From: Glandiceps talaboti
Taxonomy: Eukaryota; Hemichordata; Enteropneusta; Spengelidae
NCBI RefSeq assembly: GCF_964340395.1
Contig: NC_135552.1
Location: 379,001-443,000 of the forward strand
Direction of reading: 5' to 3'
Length of the DNA: 64,000 nt
In this document: positions 39,173-50,600 of the stretch, piece after piece
Numbering within the stretch: the stretch's first letter is position 1
Layout of the letters: every line of letters starts with the position of its first letter
Position numbers and translations under genes: made by a program
Notes under the pieces: generated by a model
Database searches by the model: none
What the model saw: only the letters and a program-made list of their open reading frames with translations
What the model was told of the DNA's origin: nothing

Positions 39173-39197
39173 GTGTGTATGTATGTATGTATGTATG

Positions 39198-39227
<30 letters not shown>
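39173..39227 (+). repeat. (GTAT)n microsatellite
   Basis: About 13 copies of GTAT. Confidence 0.95.
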
Positions 39228-39228
<1 letters not shown>

Positions 39229-40362
39229 TACTTGTAAATGTTTCAATTCAGAAGTTTTATTTGAAAATAAAATTCATTGTACATCATAATTCATCGTCTG
39301 TCATTTTCATTCCCTTATAGATACATGCTTGCTTAGACATAATTTGATTGCAAGTTTGACTAGAAATAACGCCCAATTGTCCATCTTACCATCCCTTACC
39401 ACTCAACCATCTACCCATCAATACCTATTTAGCCCAAACTACATTCCCCAAAATAGTAAATAATGACAAACCAGTAGTTAATTGTGACAACTGTGTATAT
39501 AAACAGTTGAAGGTCGTAACACTACAAACAAGGAGTATGTGTAAAAAGAAATTAAGACATCAATTACAGTGTCCTTGCTAGTATTTCTAGTTTTCTCAGA
39601 TCAGAGATAAAATATTGAATTAATGAAATAAGTGACACAAGTAATATATTGTGCAAGTGACATCAAAAAAGACAATTTATTGTTTGTCTTTTTGATATCA
39701 TGTTAGAAAGGTGATGATGATCCCATCACACCAAAAAAATGAGAAATAAAGTAGTCTGTGACAAAAGTTATATCAATCAACATAATAGGGGTATCAAAAG
39801 TACAATGACATGTTTTGCAAATTAAGTATATTGCCAAGTAGTGCTTCGGATTTGTTTTAGAAACAGCTGTAAGTTGAAAGACCAAAGCATATCTCTTGTT
39901 AAATTAGAAATCATCATTAACACACCCACCTTAATTTTACACACATAACCAACCATTGAATCATAGAAATACATCACATGACCAAGGTTTGCCTGAAGTC
40001 AAAAACATGTACGTAATGGTCTGTCAAACAAGTGATGATTCCCCCCCCCCCCCTCCACGCCAAAACCAACGACATCAGCAAACACGAACTAGCTACAGTA
40101 TAGTCTCTGTATGTCACAACGATAACGTAATACTATACACATATGTGTTGTATCCTAATCAGCGTTTACTCAATAGCACAATGGTGACGGTAATCTGTGT
40201 AGTTTACCTACCTGTGATGTATTAAAATCAAAATTCAAACTTCGAACTCTACACTAAGTTAACATTTTGTGAATGTGCACAGAACAGCTTTCATAACACC
40301 ATGAAACCATGTAATTCACATTTCTACACACACACACACACATCACGCATTGATTACGGTAG

Positions 40363-40373
40363 TTCTCTTTTTG
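40363..40373 (-). promoter_or_regulatory. histone-downstream-element-like purine tract
   Basis: On the minus strand CAAAAAGAGAA lies about 10 nt after the stem-loop. It contains AAAGAG, the core that pairs with U7 snRNA in metazoan histone pre-mRNA 3' processing. Spacing and composition fit. Confidence 0.7.
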
Positions 40374-40383
40374 GAGGGTGTGT

Positions 40384-40399
40384 GGCCCTGAAAAGGGCC
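40384..40399 (-). terminator. histone-type 3' stem-loop after the HIRAN gene
   Basis: The minus strand reads GGCCCTTTTCAGGGCC, a 6-bp stem with a TTTC loop, flanked by AAAAC upstream and ACACA downstream. This matches the replication-dependent histone mRNA 3' consensus at every conserved position I know. It begins 20 nt after the HIRAN stop codon, the short 3' UTR typical of histone mRNAs. Confidence 0.88.
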
Positions 40400-40419
40400 G
40401 TTTTGATTTGGTTTGGTGT

Positions 40420-40812
40420 CTAGGGGAACAAGACAGGAAAACCCTGGTTCAGGACTATGTCCTTTGCCCGAGTGACGTCCTCTGTCTTCACCATGAAGCC
40501 GGCCGTACACATCTGAACTTTACCATACCGCCGAGAATGGAAGAAACAACGGCCCTTTGGCTTCAAATAATACCGTCCATTTGAAGCTAGACGTGCATCA
40601 ATCACTTTTGATAGTAACTGAGCAGCGTCTCTCTTCAAATGGCCGAGTACTTTTGGATGTTGTTCCATTCCATTCTCGACGATACCGCAAGCATTCGGAT
40701 CATGCACGTTATTCAATTCATGGATGATGTTGTATCCTCTCCCTGGCGTTAGTTCCCCCGAATAATGGTGCATTCCCACAGCAATTACGTTTCTGATGAT
40801 GACTTTCGGCAT
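40420..40812 (-). CDS. stand-alone HIRAN-domain protein, 130 aa, intronless
   Basis: The start is the ATG at 40,812; upstream codons in frame have no earlier ATG. The protein begins 'MPKVIIRNVIAVGMHHYSGE', followed by 'LNNVHDPNACGIV' and 'VLGHLKRDAAQLLSKVID'. This is the order of the HIRAN fold: a first strand with G-x-x-x-Y, the N-x-x-D-x-x-A loop, and the VG-L---A helix. HIRAN domains, as in HLTF, bind DNA 3' ends and usually come fused to helicases. Here the domain fills the protein and is followed only by about 45 basic and aromatic residues. The gene lies 184 bp inside the right end of the 8.8-kb transposon and converges with the transposase candidate. It has histone-like signals on both sides. 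I infer an accessory DNA-end-binding protein made in S phase. Confidence 0.85.
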   Translation of the reverse strand: MPKVIIRNVIAVGMHHYSGELTPGRGYNIIHELNNVHDPNACGIVENGMEQHPKVLGHLKRDAAQLLSKVIDARLASNGRYYLKPKGRCFFHSRRYGKVQMCTAGFMVKTEDVTRAKDIVLNQGFPVLFP

Positions 40813-40883
40813 CGTGATTAAAACTTTGTTGTGGTTTTGCTCTGGTTCAGCAGACGATAAGAAAAACAAAAGTAAGCGCGCCT

Positions 40884-40891
40884 ATTTGCAT
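40884..40891 (-). promoter_or_regulatory. octamer motif upstream of the HIRAN gene
   Basis: On the minus strand an exact ATGCAAAT lies 72 nt before the ATG, followed by a GGCGCGC word. The octamer is the hallmark of histone H2B promoters (bound by POU factors). Confidence 0.6.
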
Positions 40892-40921
40892 AACCTATGA
40901 CCCAAACTTTCTGTGACGCTG

Positions 40922-40926
40922 ATTGG
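40922..40926 (-). promoter_or_regulatory. CCAAT box upstream of the HIRAN gene
   Basis: AACCAATCAGCG on the minus strand lies about 110 nt before the ATG. An AACCAATCA also occurs inside the left end of the element (near 32,300), upstream of the other gene. Confidence 0.5.
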
Positions 40927-40974
40927 TTGAAATGAAGAGTAGAACGTACTACTTAATATTCATGACTAATTCCT

Positions 40975-40996
40975 TATATGGCGATCGACTTGACTG
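40975..40996 (-). repeat. right terminal inverted repeat
   Basis: The inverse partner of 32,210-32,231, with 18 of 22 positions matching. Confidence 0.85.
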
Positions 40997-41001
40997 ATAT
41001 A
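40997..41001. repeat. right target-site duplication (ATATA)
   Basis: The 5-bp direct repeat of 32,205-32,209. Confidence 0.85.
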
Positions 41002-41554
41002 GCTTCTTTTCCTTTATTCTTTTTTGGAGTCTTCCATATTTATATAAACTTTTGCTGCGATTATTAAAAATGTTTCATTTTTTAAAAGACCAGAAAGTGT
41101 ACAAATACATACCCAAAATAACAAATATGTGTAGACGTGTATAATGAGTTTATTAAAATAAACTACAAATAAAGAAGTAAGTATGTAAATGTGACTCATA
41201 GCTAACTTGGGCGTTTATAACCTGGATATCATTATCATTTTTGGGTTTCACCAGAATTGTTGCCTCATGCCCTGAAGGAAGGGTAGTACACTTTGGTGTT
41301 CTTTTTCGTCGTAAGCTTAAAACCACATCGCCCTCGTTCACGGACGCTTTCTGTTTTGGGCAAACTGACGAGTATTTGTTTACTCAGTCAAATGATGTTG
41401 TTACGTTTTTTCCTTCATTCAAAGTGTATATTTTGAAGAGACACGGATATGACGACTAATGTTTAATGATTATTTTTACGTAATTTTATGAAAATAATAT
41501 AGACCGGAATCGACTGTGTGTTCGAGCCTACCGAAACTCTACGGCACCAAACAT
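41002..41554 (+). repeat. repeat R (A half) followed by repeat X
   Basis: 41,002-41,275 is inverse to 19,233-19,536 and is the other flank of the 8.8-kb insertion. 41,278-41,540 is repeat X in the same orientation as 31,459-31,735. Confidence 0.85.
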
Positions 41555-41669
41555 ATAACTGAGTAGGTAATAATGGGTGAAGGCAGTTGAAATCACGTAA
41601 AAACTGGACAGTGACGCCATACAGTGAAAGTCGGTAAATGTTACCGGGGCCGGGGTTCTCCACGCCACC

Positions 41670-42240
41670 GGTGTAGCCATGATCAAAGCGAAAAAAGGAA
41701 GACAAATAAAATAATTTGAAATGATGTTTTCAAGAAAGCAAGTTAGCTTCATAAAATATTTTCATTACGATAGCATTTGTTTTTAAACAATGCGTAGTCC
41801 GATTGTATGTTTTGATTTCCATGTTGCTGGGAGTCGGAATCATATCAAAGTAAAAAGACGCAACGCTCATTATAATGTTGCTATTTTTGTTTCCGTTGTT
41901 TTGTCTACATGAACAATTACCGTGTCATGCCAATCACATGTCAAAAGTGGATGGACACAGCAAAGCACAGTCAGCACTAAGCTTCACGCTCCCAGGTCAA
42001 ATAACTTCCACAACGTAAGACATGTCTATCCATAAAAAACTCAAACAAAAATGGTCGGAGACAATACACAATACACCACAGTACGGCCGGCTTCAGTGAA
42101 CATGGGCCGTGCTTTGAAAGAAGATGAAACCACTTCATGTCACTGTGTGGATGGTAATGAACGCAGTAAAAATGAAATAAAGTACGTGTACACATAGCTT
42201 TCAAGAGGGACGGTTATCCAACAAAACGTTCTGGACAACG
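41670..42240 (+). repeat. dispersed repeat S, copy 2
   Basis: Ordered similarity to 28,260-29,000. It lies within a ~1.4-kb stretch (41,555-42,960) that separates repeat X from its usual B half and so looks like inserted sequence. I could not define clean ends. Confidence 0.6.
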
Positions 42241-42964
42241 AATTTGTGGGTCTACTTTCGCGAAGATTTTGAATGGTCATAGATTGAATGTACTGTTACA
42301 ACACGCTACATTTGAACAACTTGAGAGAATATTATGGGGAACTCTTGAAGCCATTCTCATTCTCTGTATGTTTGATGGGTATGGAAATATTACATAATTT
42401 TCGTTTCGATTACATTGTCTGCAGGAGCTGTTTTCCACCCATTGAATAGTTATGTCAACAAAGGACGCTGATAACAGCATCACTTTATGTAAACAACACG
42501 GCTTCACTTGGACATACTCATTCACTACCAGAGGAACTATCGTTACTGATAGCGGTCGGTTCGAATGAATTTGGCTAAATCACACCATCAGATGTTAATG
42601 CTGGAGTGTATTGCTCTACGCTTGAGGAATCTGATCAATATTCAACGTCGGGTTCTGGCGAAAACGGGTTTTGAAGTTGACCTTCTGGTTCGACCATAAT
42701 GGCTTTGCATGTAAAGATACACTGACGAATGCGTTTTTGTTCCCGAAGTGACGTCATAAAGTTCCAAATCCTGTCCTATCCATATGCAAATGAGAGGTAC
42801 TTACCTGAAGGTGCTCTGTGGCTGAGCCAAGAGTGCCTCATTTTTCGCGCAATTTCTCGTGTTAGAATTATATTGTACTATTACAAATTTAAACCCGATT
42901 TCCTTTATTTTTATGGCAAAATAAACATAATTATGAAAAAAAGTATGTACCTTTGCATGTACAC

Positions 42965-43231
42965 TTTAAACCAAGATATTATCAATTGTGTTTTTGTTTA
43001 TATCCCTCGCAAAAGACGCGCCGTTTCAGAGCTTCAGTTCATATATTATGCTGTTTCGGCAATCTGTTTTACTGTCCCGCAAACGCCACAATGTATTTCA
43101 ACATGCGAAATATATATCTCACCACAAGAGGGCAGCTGGTATCAAGCTTCGAGAGAAAATTCATGGGTCACATGTTCGATTTGAAGCGTCCTGATTGGTT
43201 TATTCGATGCCATGTCCTACCCCTCTGTATT
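42965..43231 (+). repeat. repeat R, B half, third copy
   Basis: Matches 31,775-32,040 closely: ACCAAGATATTATCAATTGT, CCTCGCAAAAGACGC, GTCCCGCAAACGCCACAATG and ACCCCTCTGTATTACAAGTT. It ends abruptly at CAAGTTTAA. Confidence 0.85.
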
Positions 43232-43339
43232 ACAAGTTTAATTTATTTTCACAAGGGAAGTCATGTTTACAATAAAATGTTCTTTGTGACTGAATGCTGT
43301 TTGTATTGCATATTACACACACATATATGCACACGCAGA

Positions 43340-43371
43340 CACAGACAGATAGACAGACAGACAGACAGACA

Positions 43372-43435
<64 letters not shown>
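43340..43435 (+). repeat. (GACA)n and (GT)n microsatellites
   Basis: GACA repeats at about 43,342-43,370 run into about 30 copies of GT. Confidence 0.95.
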
Positions 43436-43439
<4 letters not shown>

Positions 43440-43699
43440 TAAACATGGGGCATGGAATAAAGTACCCTGGGCGAGGGGCGTATATGATTCCTATCATTTC
43501 CAAGTGGGGAGGGGGCATCAAAATAATAAATCAGAAATATAGAAATTCTCCGGTAATGATATGAAGAAAGTATGGGACGGACTGAAACTTATGAGTGGTT
43601 ACTCTAATGGTAGCAAAAACACCAATGTTACAGGAGACAATTCAACATACATATATTGTACATGTATTTGACTGTTTCGTACAATGAATGCTTCACTTA

Positions 43700-43810
43700 T
43701 ATTACACTTTGGGGCAAAAGTGAACTTGAAGGTTTCGTAATGGTAATCTTGATAGATAGTTTATAAAAGAAGTTAATCTAAATTGTTCTACTCTTTAGTA
43801 TGAAGTATGA
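43700..43810 (-). repeat. dispersed repeat, inverse copy of 54,110-54,225
   Basis: CACTTTGGGGCAAAAGTGAA, AATGGTAATCTTGATAGATA and GTTTATAAAAGAAG are inverse counterparts of the block at 54.1 kb. No coding capacity. Confidence 0.7.
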
Positions 43811-43986
43811 TTAATACTCATTGTGTTAATATTACTCCTTGTCAGGATAGTCTGAACAATATCACGTATCACAATATCACAATATCTGATATTGTAGACG
43901 ACAGAGATTTATACCTTGTACTTGGTCCAAACACAATATATGTATGTGCACCAGTTTATGCCAGACACTGTTTGACCATTGGCAAA

Positions 43987-44160
<174 letters not shown>

Positions 44161-44164
44161 TGGT

Positions 44165-46588
44165 GCCATAGAGGGCGCTTGTGGGCTTCCAAGTACGGAG
44201 CATAGGGGCGTGTAATATTTCCTAGATTGTTCCCCCCCCCCCAGGTCTACAGACTAAATATAACAACCTTTTGACTATATACTCCTACCTGTAAGGAGAA
44301 AAGGAAATATTTCTACTAGAATAGAGATTGATACATTTGTAGCAGCAGAATTCGTCCGATATTTTCCTAAGAAAACGGCAATCTAAGCAATAATACGTGC
44401 CCCTGTGGCCCGGAGTCGACATTAGGCCAAGTCTCTGGGCGACAACAGAAAGGTTCTTGCGATCTTCCCCATGCATAGTGATTATTTTATTAACTTCTGT
44501 ATTTTTTCTCGTATCGCTTTATTTGAAGAATAACCTCATAAGCAATGTATCAAATATCAAATGATATATAAACGTGTCACCTCTGTTTCTCACCAATGTC
44601 GCTATCTCTGCTTTATGTCCAACGTTACGTAGTAAATGTTCAGCTAACTATACATTACTTTCAAAATTACTCTTAATTGCACCGAATCACACGAGGACAC
44701 AGCTCAACGGACATAGATAGCATAACAAACATAGATTTATGGTTCGCCAGTTACCTCTCCGAACGAGATACACTGTAGTTACTTTTTTCCTTTTCTCCTA
44801 CTTTTCTGGCATGTACTTTAAGAAAGTTCATTTAAATTATATTATTAAACAATCATCCTATGCGATCGAGCGATCGATTGGTTGTAAGTAAACGATGAAG
44901 ACATTGCTCATATTAGCACCCTTGATCTTGTAGCATTTTTGTATTTGTCATTTTGTAGTATTTCAGCCACAATAAATTGAGAAATTTATCTTCAACTTTT
45001 GATAATTTCTAAGGTTTCTAAATTTACAAGATACAAATATACCTTTACTCGCATTTTGAATTGTTACTATTGTTTCGTCCGTTTAAAGAGAAATTTGTAT
45101 CGAAACCTCCTCCCTGCGTCGCGTCGGAAGGCTTTTTTTTTGTTTCTCATCTCCAGTGGAATAGTCGGGCGGGGCGGGCGGGCGAAATAAAAAAAAGGGG
45201 GGGGCCAGAAAAAAAATCTGTATTTTTTCAGTTCTATTCTCTGTCCTTTCTGTCCTGTCAGTCTCTCTACAACTTCTTTTCTCTTCTCTTTATTGAATCC
45301 TTGTTACAGGTCTCTTTCCGTCATTTTAGCAAGGTTGACAAGTTCGTAGAACAACTTTGTAAGAAGATGAATACTTATCATCCTGATAGGTGTATATCTG
45401 TAGCCATGAAATATTGTATGATTTATCAGGAGTACTAATACATTTGTCCTATATAATCAAAGTGGCATTGACATCGCTAACAATTTTTTCAAGTTATCCA
45501 ATTTAAACTTTAGTATGTAACTTTTTGAAACACTTGCGTGATTGTCATCAGTGTGCTAGAGGAATTTTCATTTATATAAATCATTACTTTTATGAAACAT
45601 TTTTCTTCAGTGTGAACTTGTCAAAATAATCAGATAACATGTAAACATTTCTTGAACTCAGAATTCCTTTGGGATTTACTGTTTAAAAGTAATTAAAAGT
45701 AATAATGTAAACCTCGAACGTCTTCCAAGGTCATGTATGTCATAGGTCATGAAACGCATTACCATTATGGAGTCTGTCATTTCCCCGATGATACAACTGA
45801 TTTAAAGCTAAAAACTGGTCAAGAAATTGTGTTTTTTTTAGGAATGCTAGGAATGCAGTATGACTTTTACCAATTTTAAGCATAATTTTGAAAATGATGG
45901 AAATATTCTGAGCTATTATTACATGCAGCAAAATGTACCGCGCGACGGCATTAATTTCGAGCCCTGTCCCTCATCAAACCTCAACGACTTCAGCCATGAA
46001 AGACCCATACTAAGGGGGTGGGGGCCGGGGGTAGACGGCAGTGTTCTGCCAAGGTTTCCAACAAGTGGGGACAAAGGCCCCTTGGTTGCAAAATGTGGTG
46101 TCATTTGACAGGGAGTGGGGTCAATTATTATTGTCTATGAAATATTATTTTCTGATTTGCACACCAAGTTCATTCTTCATATCTGACCGGGCACACATGC
46201 ATCGGCCGACTATAGTGGCCAGTGTATTTGACGCCGAAACACGTCGTAATGGATGTTAAAGGTCACGCCTGTCACGAGCACGACAGCACCGGGTACGAGC
46301 ACGACGTGCTCTTCCCTCTCCTGAGAACGTCGTGGAGGACTCCCTACTGTCGCCGCCAAGACCTCTCGTGATGGACGTAGTTCTATGACGCAGTGATCAC
46401 GGCGCCCTCTGGAGAGGCAAGGACAGAGATGTGACAGAGAAGTCATGCAGAGAAGTAAATGTTACGACCGTTGATGGCGCTATTCAATCGTTCACTCCAC
46501 AGCGCACGCAGCGTCCCCTGATATTGTATTCCAGCGCGATCGAGTTAATTAATTGTATTTCTCTGTGTATTATAATTAGATACTAAGG
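44165..46588. other. no gene recognised
   Basis: A run of 11 C near 44,232 and a G/C-rich patch at 45,160-45,210 are the only landmarks. Open frames at 44,285-44,476, 45,061-45,438 and 46,210-46,446 resemble nothing I know and lack supporting splice signals that I could verify. Confidence 0.4.
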
Positions 46589-47134
46589 GACCGGACAGAA
46601 TTTACGGCAGGGGGGGGGGGGCCTGGGGAGAAATTGGGGGGTGGGCATGAAAAAAATGGGAGGCTTGAAGGGGGGGCCATGAAAATTCTCATGGTTTGAA
46701 AGGGGGGGCCGCGAAATATTTTGTCATTGAAAAAAATTAATATGTTAGAAAATTTAGCATTGCATGAGATAGCACTTGATATCGCCTTTAATATTGAATG
46801 TCAACACTTTCATTTATGTATTAAAATGGAAGTATGTACGTTTGTATGTACCTATTTAGTGAAGCATAAAAACACTACTCAAGATTAATTTGATACACCC
46901 TGAATTACTCTTATATACTCCAAGTTGTTCACACACACTTACACACACACATATGTATACATACATACATACATACATACATACATACATACATACATAC
47001 ATACATACATACATACATACATACAGATTGCAGATTGATACTCACCGAGTTACATACATACATACATTTTAGCACTGTGTAAACAGGTTCAGTGTGTAAT
47101 TACCATCAAGGATACATATGTGTATATACTAGTA

Positions 47135-47192
<58 letters not shown>

Positions 47193-47222
47193 TAGTATAT
47201 CACATAAATTACAGGGCCTATG

Positions 47223-47316
<94 letters not shown>

Positions 47317-47387
47317 TAATTCAGTGTAAGAGGTAAGTCATAAACTGAAGGAAAAGCGCTCAATACTGAGAAGTAGAGCTGTATTAC

Positions 47388-47518
47388 ACAAAATACACAA
47401 GTTATGGTACGGAGCCGTTACTCAGAGTTTAACGCTTGAATGCGATCTTCGGACGACCGAAGATCGCATTCAAGCGTGAAACTCTGAGTAACGGCTCCGT
47501 ACCATAACTTGTGTATTT

Positions 47519-47521
<3 letters not shown>
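47388..47521. repeat. 65-bp-arm foldback palindrome 1
   Basis: Arms 47,388-47,452 and 47,457-47,521 pair at 64 of 65 positions with a 4-nt loop (ACGA). They include TTATGGTACGGAGCCGTTAC. (TA)n abuts the right side directly. Confidence 0.95.
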
Positions 47522-47612
<91 letters not shown>

Positions 47613-47670
47613 TCGGTGAGTATCAATCTGCTAAGACAGTGCTCTATACCGCAGTGGCAGAGCGCAATAG

Positions 47671-47946
<276 letters not shown>

Positions 47947-48149
47947 TAATATACTAGCATAGGACCTGAAATTTATGTGATTAAAAAGTGACCTTTTGGT
48001 GAAAAATGTAAATACAAATATTCAAGATTATGAATAAAGGGATTGTATTGCAAAGGCTATTCATCATTGACACTGCACTTCAAGCTTAATGTGAATGGTT
48101 TAGAAAACTGTGAGTAATACTCATCTGATCACTGTACAGTGTATTGAAT

Positions 48150-48440
48150 ACAATTCTGAATTTGCTGTCCCCATCATGAAGTCACAAATGCCTGACACTA
48201 TAAATATGTATGGTTTTGGAACTGAAACTTTGAAAGCATATTGATTACATCTAAGTATTCCACAACATTCTGAATTTCTTTGCACTTTCATGAAGTCACA
48301 AATGTCTCACATTTACATGTGTATTGGTAATGCATTTGGTGTAGGAAAGTGAAAGCTATATTTGTCAGACCTCAGTGTGCATAAAATCCTTAGTTTGCTA
48401 GCACTTCATGACATCACAAGTGTCTGACATTAGATAGTTA
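48150..48440 (+). repeat. ~118-bp tandem repeat, three copies
   Basis: The word CATGAAGTCACAAATGCCTG and variants recur at about 48,174, 48,290 and 48,409, with GAACTGAAA/GGAAAGTGAAAGC and ACATCTAAG/ACCTCAG words between. Copies are diverged and non-coding. Confidence 0.7.
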
Positions 48441-49009
48441 TTGTGTTATGAGTATAAATAGATATTTGAATACACTATGTAGGTGATGTGATGTCCTTAG
48501 ATACTCCCCACAAATGTCCCCACTACAGTTTTTCACAAATCACGCATGTGAATGTGTGTTTACTCTGTGTCTGTGTTTCTGTGTATGTATCAGTGAATGA
48601 CAGTTAAAACCACCACATCAAATGCCTTGGTATTAAGTGATGACTACTTATGGTGTCTAGTTGGTAAATAAACAAGATTATACCACATGTGTATGATTAC
48701 ATGTATGGTCAAAATGTTTTATTTTGTTTTGTTTTCTAAAAAACTTCTACAACTACTAAGTTGTTTGGGCTGAAATAGTAACATAATAGTAGTACCAAAA
48801 GAAATATGCAGTTGTGCTACAGTAACAAAAAAAATTGTTCTCTTTTTAGTTATTGTAGGGGGCAGAATATTGTGCACTTTTTTTCTTCTTCTTTTTTGGA
48901 GGGGGGGGGGGCATGAAATTTTTATACTTTTGAAAGGGGGGGGGGCTGTGAAATTTTGGTCACAGTGGATGCCCCCCCCCCCCCTCCGTAAATTCTGTCC
49001 GGTCATTAA

Positions 49010-49945
49010 TTAGCGATTCAAGATACTGAAAGAATTATAAACAAGAACTTGACGGAACTTGTTGATGTTGTCTATATTCACGTTATTCAATATTGTATAG
49101 ACACCAGAATCGTTGCCCCAAGCCCTTGTTCTGATCTAGCTCTCACTGTCTCAGTCCTAGAGTAAGCATATGCGTTCCGATAGTCCGATCATAATGGTAT
49201 GATATGTCGTAGTATCGCGGCGCAAATATCCAGTGTTAGGTTCTGATCCTGATTATCGCCAACATGCTCGATTGTCACATGAAATAAGTGTACTTGAGTG
49301 CCGTTTATTTATTTTTCAGAGTTTGATTTTATTCTTGATGAATCTTTTCGGATGTCTGAGCATAGCATTATTACAAGAAACTTCGAGAATTTGCATTGAG
49401 TAGTTTGAATCAAACGTAAAGAGAACGTCCGTGTGACCATAGACCCTGCTGCACATGGTGCTGAACGTCAGTGTGGGTACAAGTTCATCAACAGAGAATA
49501 AGATGGACATTTGGGAATTTTACAAATTTGATAAAAGCTTCTGTATTTACTAGTGAGATATTCATAAGTTGATAAAATGTACTTCTAATGTGAGATACAA
49601 AGCTGGGTTTCCAGTAGTATTTTGATCATCACTAAACATGTTCAAAAGGTTTTAACTTCATGTTTACCATCATGTTTTTACATTGCATCGATTATAGTGA
49701 CGTGACCGCTACAATGTTAATCATGGTTTACATCGTATATAAACGTGATGTCACACTTGTGAGCGTTGTTTAGGGGGATGGGTTTTGTCCTAAACGAACG
49801 GTATGTGTTTATTGAACTTGTGCGACATTGTGCGGTCGTTCCCTAAACAACATTCGATTTTGAAAAAGAACTCCGAGGGCATCAAACTTTGTGAACTAGT
49901 TTTGACCTTACACTTTACACGTGATTTTCACCGAAAAGGTAAAAT
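49010..49945. other. fragment of the 30.2-kb repeat, then no gene
   Basis: 49,020-49,135 is the inverse of the start of the duplicated block at 30.18-30.29 kb (AACTTGACGGAACTT, GACACCAGAATCGTTGCC). The rest has no supportable gene. Confidence 0.55.
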
Positions 49946-49946
49946 T

Positions 49947-50053
<107 letters not shown>

Positions 50054-50373
50054 TTGGATTGACACATTTTTATCCCTTGCGCGAGGCCGGTATACCACGT
50101 TGCACCGCGCTGAACGTACTCACGTGACTCCGGAGTCCGTTAATACGAACGCAGTTCTAGTGATGTTCTGAGCGTAAAATAACTTTGGCTCGGTTATCAA
50201 CATTCCAACAACTGGAAAGCAAGCGATCGCAATGTATGTCATGACCAATCTTACTAGAGTGCTTCTACGGTTATTTTAGGGGTAAGACATACAAACATCA
50301 CATCTTGACTAAACTAGTATTCGTTAGTCTTGAATATCATGCGAGACCCAGTCCTATTTCCTACCCTTTTCTA

Positions 50374-50399
50374 GGGGGGGGGGGGGGGGGGGGGGGGGG
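50374..50399 (+). repeat. 26-bp G homopolymer
   Basis: An uninterrupted run of 26 G. It abuts a degenerate copy of the 151-bp repeat family (50,400-50,600: CCGGGCCATTTCTCGG, CCAATATGGCCGCC). Confidence 0.9.
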
Positions 50400-50600
50400 C
50401 TTATAGATTGGGATGGGCTCCGTGCATCCGCCGGGCCATTTCTCGGAAATGACTAGACCGATTTCTCGCAAACTTGGCACAAGTACAACACACTATGGAA
50501 TACATACAATACAAATCAATTTATTTTGTACTAATACAATCCAATATGGCCGCCAGACAGCCATTTTTACCTCCCTTATGTTATATTTATAAAGGGTACC

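Larger units (their letters stand above)
38483..40383. other. 3' flanks between the two convergent genes
   Basis: This stretch has no further coding exon. It holds a candidate poly(A) signal for the plus-strand gene (39,266-39,271), a (GTAT)n microsatellite at 39,173-39,227, a run of 12 C at 40,041-40,052, and the downstream signals of the minus-strand gene at 40,363-40,399. Confidence 0.55.
32210..40996 (+). mobile_element. 8.8-kb two-gene DNA transposon, superfamily not recognised
   Basis: The insertion is 8,787 bp. The left end is CAGTCTACAAGATCGCCATA and the right end, inverted, is CAGTCAAGTCGATCGCCATA; 18 of the first 22 positions agree. ATATA stands on both sides (32,205-32,209 and 40,997-41,001). 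The related repeat at 19,233-19,920 has the two flanks joined with a single ATATA, which is independent evidence for the exact borders. Inside are two convergent genes: a five-exon gene on the plus strand and an intronless HIRAN gene on the minus strand, each starting 180-360 bp from an end. A 5-bp AT duplication with CAGTC ends fits none of the superfamilies I know well. Secondary repeats (34.8 kb, 35.3 kb, a GTAT microsatellite) sit in introns or flanks, so it is not freshly inserted, but both reading frames are intact. Confidence 0.88.

Noticed and set aside
40384-40399. Stem-loop as evidence for a core histone gene
   Set aside because: The frame immediately upstream is a HIRAN protein and no histone-fold sequence is present in any frame nearby.
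40813-40869. Longer start for the HIRAN protein (19 extra residues)
   Set aside because: The upstream codon is TTG and the first ATG is at 40,812, directly before the conserved 'MPKV' start.
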